In this document: one piece after another, positions 61,701-64,000 of the stretch
Numbering within the stretch: position 1 is the first letter of the stretch
Layout of the letters: each line of letters starts with the position of its first letter
Assembly (NCBI GenBank): GCA_009746045.1
Contig: RPFO01000050.1
Coordinates: 889,451 to 953,450 of the forward strand
Length of the DNA stretch: 64,000 bases
Source of the DNA: Mesostigma viride
Lineage: Eukaryota > Streptophyta > Mesostigmatophyceae > Mesostigmatales > Mesostigmataceae
Reading direction: 5' to 3'
Notes under the pieces: generated by a model
Seen by the model: the letters and a program-made list of their open reading frames with translations, nothing else
Told to the model about the DNA's origin: nothing
Databases searched by the model: none
Translations under genes and position numbers: made by a program

Positions 61701-63390
61701 TACACCGCACACCGTCGACGAACAGCTCGAAGGTGGACATTGCGGTGGTGGCGTAGTAAGTCCTGCGCGCGACGACCTTGTACTTGATGTTGGCGATGGT
61801 GCCGTCCGTCCTGATGGGAGTCGACGAGGAGGTGCTGGTCACTCCGCCGCCGTTATCGATGGTGACGGTTCCAAACGAGCCGGATGCGGGCACGTTCAGC
61901 TTGCCGGCCAAGGGGCCGTACGAGAACAGTTTCTTGACAGACGACGCCGCACCTGGCACGCCGGCGAGAGAGACATTGAAGGTGATCTCAAACGACTCGA
62001 GGTTCTTGGGGAAGGGGGAGACCCAGCTGGCCGTGCCGTTCGCCGACACGTTGGCGGCCAGCAGCAGCTTGCCCGCCGTGACAGAGGCGTTAGTGGGGGC
62101 CATGACCACACCGGTCGTGCTGAGGTTGGAGTTGCCGTTGAAGGCCCACGCGACGGCCACCGTGTTCTTGGTGCCGGCGAGTCGCAGAGTCTTCTCGGTG
62201 ACGACAGCCTCCTGCACGGTGGTGTTGACGGTCGTCAGCGTGCCGTCCACCTGCATGTTGCCGTTGACCTTGAGTGTCCCGCTCGCGGGGTTGAGGTAGA
62301 GGTCGCCGGTCTTGGTGGCAATCTTGCCGCCGTCGCCGTCCGTGGCGGTGAGCACCAGGTCGTTCATGACCGAGACGTTAGCCGCGGCGGACAGCGCGAG
62401 AGACGGGTTGGTGGTCGACACGCTCGAGTCGACGAACTTGACCTGCTCGACGGCGACGCTGCTGTCCGCTACACTGGTATCGCCCGTGATCCAGAGGTTG
62501 CCGCCGGTCGTGGAGTTGCCTACGCCCCTCTTGGCCGCGATGGTGGTGGCGTCGGTCGAGTACGCGTGCGCCTGCCGCGTTTCCGACAGCGCCGACACGC
62601 CCGAGACGGCGAGAGACGTGTCCTCGAGCGCGGCGGCCTGCACGACGATCTTGGTGGCGGGGTCGGCACCCGGTGTGGCGATGCTGGGTGCCAGGGTGAT
62701 GCCAGACCCAGCTCCCAGCCGCACCTCACCGGTGGCGAGACGGTCGGCGGACACGCGCATCTGGGAGTCAGACTTGATCTCCATATCGTTTGCCCCCGAA
62801 TCGATGAGACCGCGCCACGCGGTCTTGCTGGTGGAGTTGCCATCCGTGGACAAGAAGGTAGAGCCCGTGTCGCCGTACGCGAGACCCAGGGTGAACTCCT
62901 GGGTATCGGCAGCCCCCGCTCTCTCGGCACGGACGGCCAGGATGTCAGGCACAGGCACGGTGGTGGTGGTGAGTGCGGTCGTCGGGCGATGGGCCACAAA
63001 CTTCGAGTCCTGCACGATCACCTCCTTCGCGGTGGATGCTGCCTGGAGAACGAGGTGGTTACTGGATGAAGCCAAGAGTGTGTTGGTCGCCTCGGTCGTC
63101 GACGTGTTCTTGGTGTAGTCCACCGTGGGGGCACTGCTGCTGCTGAGTGCGCCGTCGATAGCACCCATAACACGGAGGTTACCGTGCACGACGACCTCGT
63201 TGGTGGCCAGGTCGGTCGTCGGCAAAACGGTGGCGTCGACGGCGTTTCCATTGAGGACGTTGGGAACTAGGTCGATCTTGGTGTTGGACAGGATGGCAAA
63301 TGAACTGGTTGGCTGAACGTCTGAGCTTACCTGCTCGGTGAGCACTTGCTTGAATCTGCCAGTTCCTAGGGTCGAAAGGGAGACGCTCAT
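58754..63390 (-). pseudogene. Giant fibre-like virion protein (about 1545 residues) split by about six frameshifts
   Basis: One gene read through ORFs 63390-61640, 61640-60900, 60900-60230, 60260-59895, 59890-59700, 59700-59530 and 59530-58754. N-terminal part has HGNLRVMGAIDG and LYLNPASGTLKVNGNMQVDG, tail-fibre-like. At least three LamG/ConA-like repeats follow with parallel strings (DGNYHTYRLSRIAVG and DTNYHTYKLYRKRV; NWLRLGNTQRP and NYLRLGNNLDP; VTVDYARF and VVVDYARYY). C-terminus YGFRIADDETLQIVKTQGS. Frame breaks lie near 61640, 60905, 60230, 59895, 59690 and 59533, some in G or A runs. Likely a long surface or attachment fibre. Confidence 0.68.
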
Positions 63391-63458
63391 TGTGTTGTGG
63401 TGCGATACAATAGTGCGAGAAAAAACTTTATTAAAAATAGACGGGCTTAATCACCGAG

Positions 63459-63848
63459 TCACTCGGGAAGCTCGACGGGCGGCTTCTTGTAAATGTACGT
63501 GTACGCAAGAATGCCGGCGATCACGACGCCGGCGGTGAGGAATATCATGCCGCTATTGCGCGACTCCTCCTTGGCTATCTCGCGCATCTTCATCTCGAAC
63601 AGCGTTTGCTGCCTCGCCAGCCGCTGGGCCTGGTCGGGCTGCGCGGGCCTCCTGGCAATGCCGCTCGGTGGCGGTGGGAACGATTGCGACGGGATGTTGA
63701 TGGGCTCCCTCTCAATCTCGGCGGGGGGTCGCCCGTCCTGCTGTCCTTGCACGTGTTGTTGCGGCATGCTTTCTTCCTCGGCGATAGGGGAAAATGAGAA
63801 CGCCTTTCCGAGCGGCGCGCCTCCACTCATGTCGGTGTGTGTACTCAA
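63459..63848 (-). CDS. Viral membrane protein with a C-terminal anchor (129 codons)
   Basis: MSTHTDMSGGAPLGKAFSFS, a Gln/Pro-rich middle (PSQSFPPPPSG), an amphipathic stretch (RLARQQTLFEMKMREIAKEE), then one hydrophobic helix (MIFLTAGVVIAGILAYTYIY) and a short KKPPVELPE tail. Would be tail-anchored or single-pass, with the bulk on one face of a viral membrane. Sits 68 bp upstream of the giant fibre gene, same strand. Intact. Confidence 0.65.
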   Translation of the reverse strand: MSTHTDMSGGAPLGKAFSFSPIAEEESMPQQHVQGQQDGRPPAEIEREPINIPSQSFPPPPSGIARRPAQPDQAQRLARQQTLFEMKMREIAKEESRNSGMIFLTAGVVIAGILAYTYIYKKPPVELPE

Positions 63849-63888
63849 TAGACAGTCCCGAGAATAGGGCGTGCGAAAGCGCGCCGCC

Positions 63889-64000
63889 TCAGGTGTCGAT
63901 GTACTCCTCGATGGTGTCTGCGGCGGCGTCTAGCCGTTTTGACACCACCGTGTGTTTCTTGACCGCCAGGACGGGGGTCACCAGGTTTGCGTACACCCTC
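63889..64000 (-). CDS. 3' end of a viral gene continuing past the window
   Basis: Last 37 codons in frame from the window edge to a TGA at 63891-63889. Ends KRLDAAADTIEEYIDT. Too short to assign. Confidence 0.5.
   Translation of the reverse strand, partial: RVYANLVTPVLAVKKHTVVSKRLDAAADTIEEYIDT

Larger units (their letters stand above)
42310..64000. other. Endogenous giant-virus (NCLDV) segment, extends past the window
   Basis: About 25 intronless, closely packed genes on both strands with higher GC than the flanking DNA. Diagnostic content: a DUF5767-type NCLDV protein, a BRO-like family, viral C-x9-C-x10-C-x2-H fingers, MYND fingers, a staphylococcal-nuclease-like gene and large fibre-like proteins. 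The left edge lies somewhere between the LINE fragment (ending 42240) and the first viral gene (43105). No right edge is seen. No capsid, polymerase or packaging ATPase gene falls inside the window. Confidence 0.82.

Overview
The window is eukaryotic nuclear DNA. A gene with eight phase-consistent GT-AG exons, dense minisatellites, LTR retrotransposons and LINE remnants occupies the first two thirds, and a block of giant-virus-type (NCLDV) genes occupies the last third. A green alga or related protist is the likeliest host. That is inferred from the polycystin-like gene style, the Copia-type elements and the algal-virus character of the block; no marker gene fixes the species.

Layout. (1) 65-13518, minus strand: the first 929 codons of a polycystin/TRPP-like channel gene whose 3' part lies beyond base 1. 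Its introns carry minisatellites, and two of these arrays are amplified copies of the gene's own splice sites. (2) 14490-35190: old LINE sequence (minus strand) split by a 16.6 kb LTR retrotransposon (14761-31339, TSD CTGGG). That element is split inside its reverse transcriptase by a younger 6.15 kb relative (16676-22828, TSD ACCTG, identical LTRs). It probably also carries a 1.7 kb palindrome-ended insertion (27337-29073). Both LTR elements begin AGTT and end AACT, lack the usual initiator-tRNA primer site, and appear to encode Gag, integrase, protease, RT and RNase H in that order, with the protease after the integrase. (3) 35200-40877, plus strand: a non-autonomous Copia element with identical 808-bp LTRs, canonical PBS and PPT and TSD CATAC. 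It keeps only the Gag zinc knuckle and the protease, fused to a membrane-segment tail. (4) 40883-42300: repeats, extreme G/C tracts and another LINE ORF1 fragment.

(5) About 42310-64000: an endogenous giant-virus segment with compact, intronless, GC-rich genes on both strands. It contains a BRO-like regulator family (three large genes, one nuclease-type member and four fragments), two broken MYND-finger genes, two proteins sharing a C-x9-C-x10-C-x2-H finger, and a staphylococcal-nuclease-like gene. It also contains a protein matching the NCLDV family Pfam calls DUF5767, small membrane and basic proteins, and a run of large fibre-like virion surface proteins. Many of these genes carry one-base frameshifts, several at homopolymer runs, with no in-frame substitution stops noticed. 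Either the element is recently inactivated or the assembly has residual indels.

The viral genes fit a virion/surface module (fibre cluster, membrane proteins, DUF5767) next to a regulatory module (BRO-like family, MYND and C/H finger proteins). Three BRO-like copies share an upstream GTGGCGCGCTTAT box at 38-40 bp from the start codon, the clearest regulatory signal in the window.
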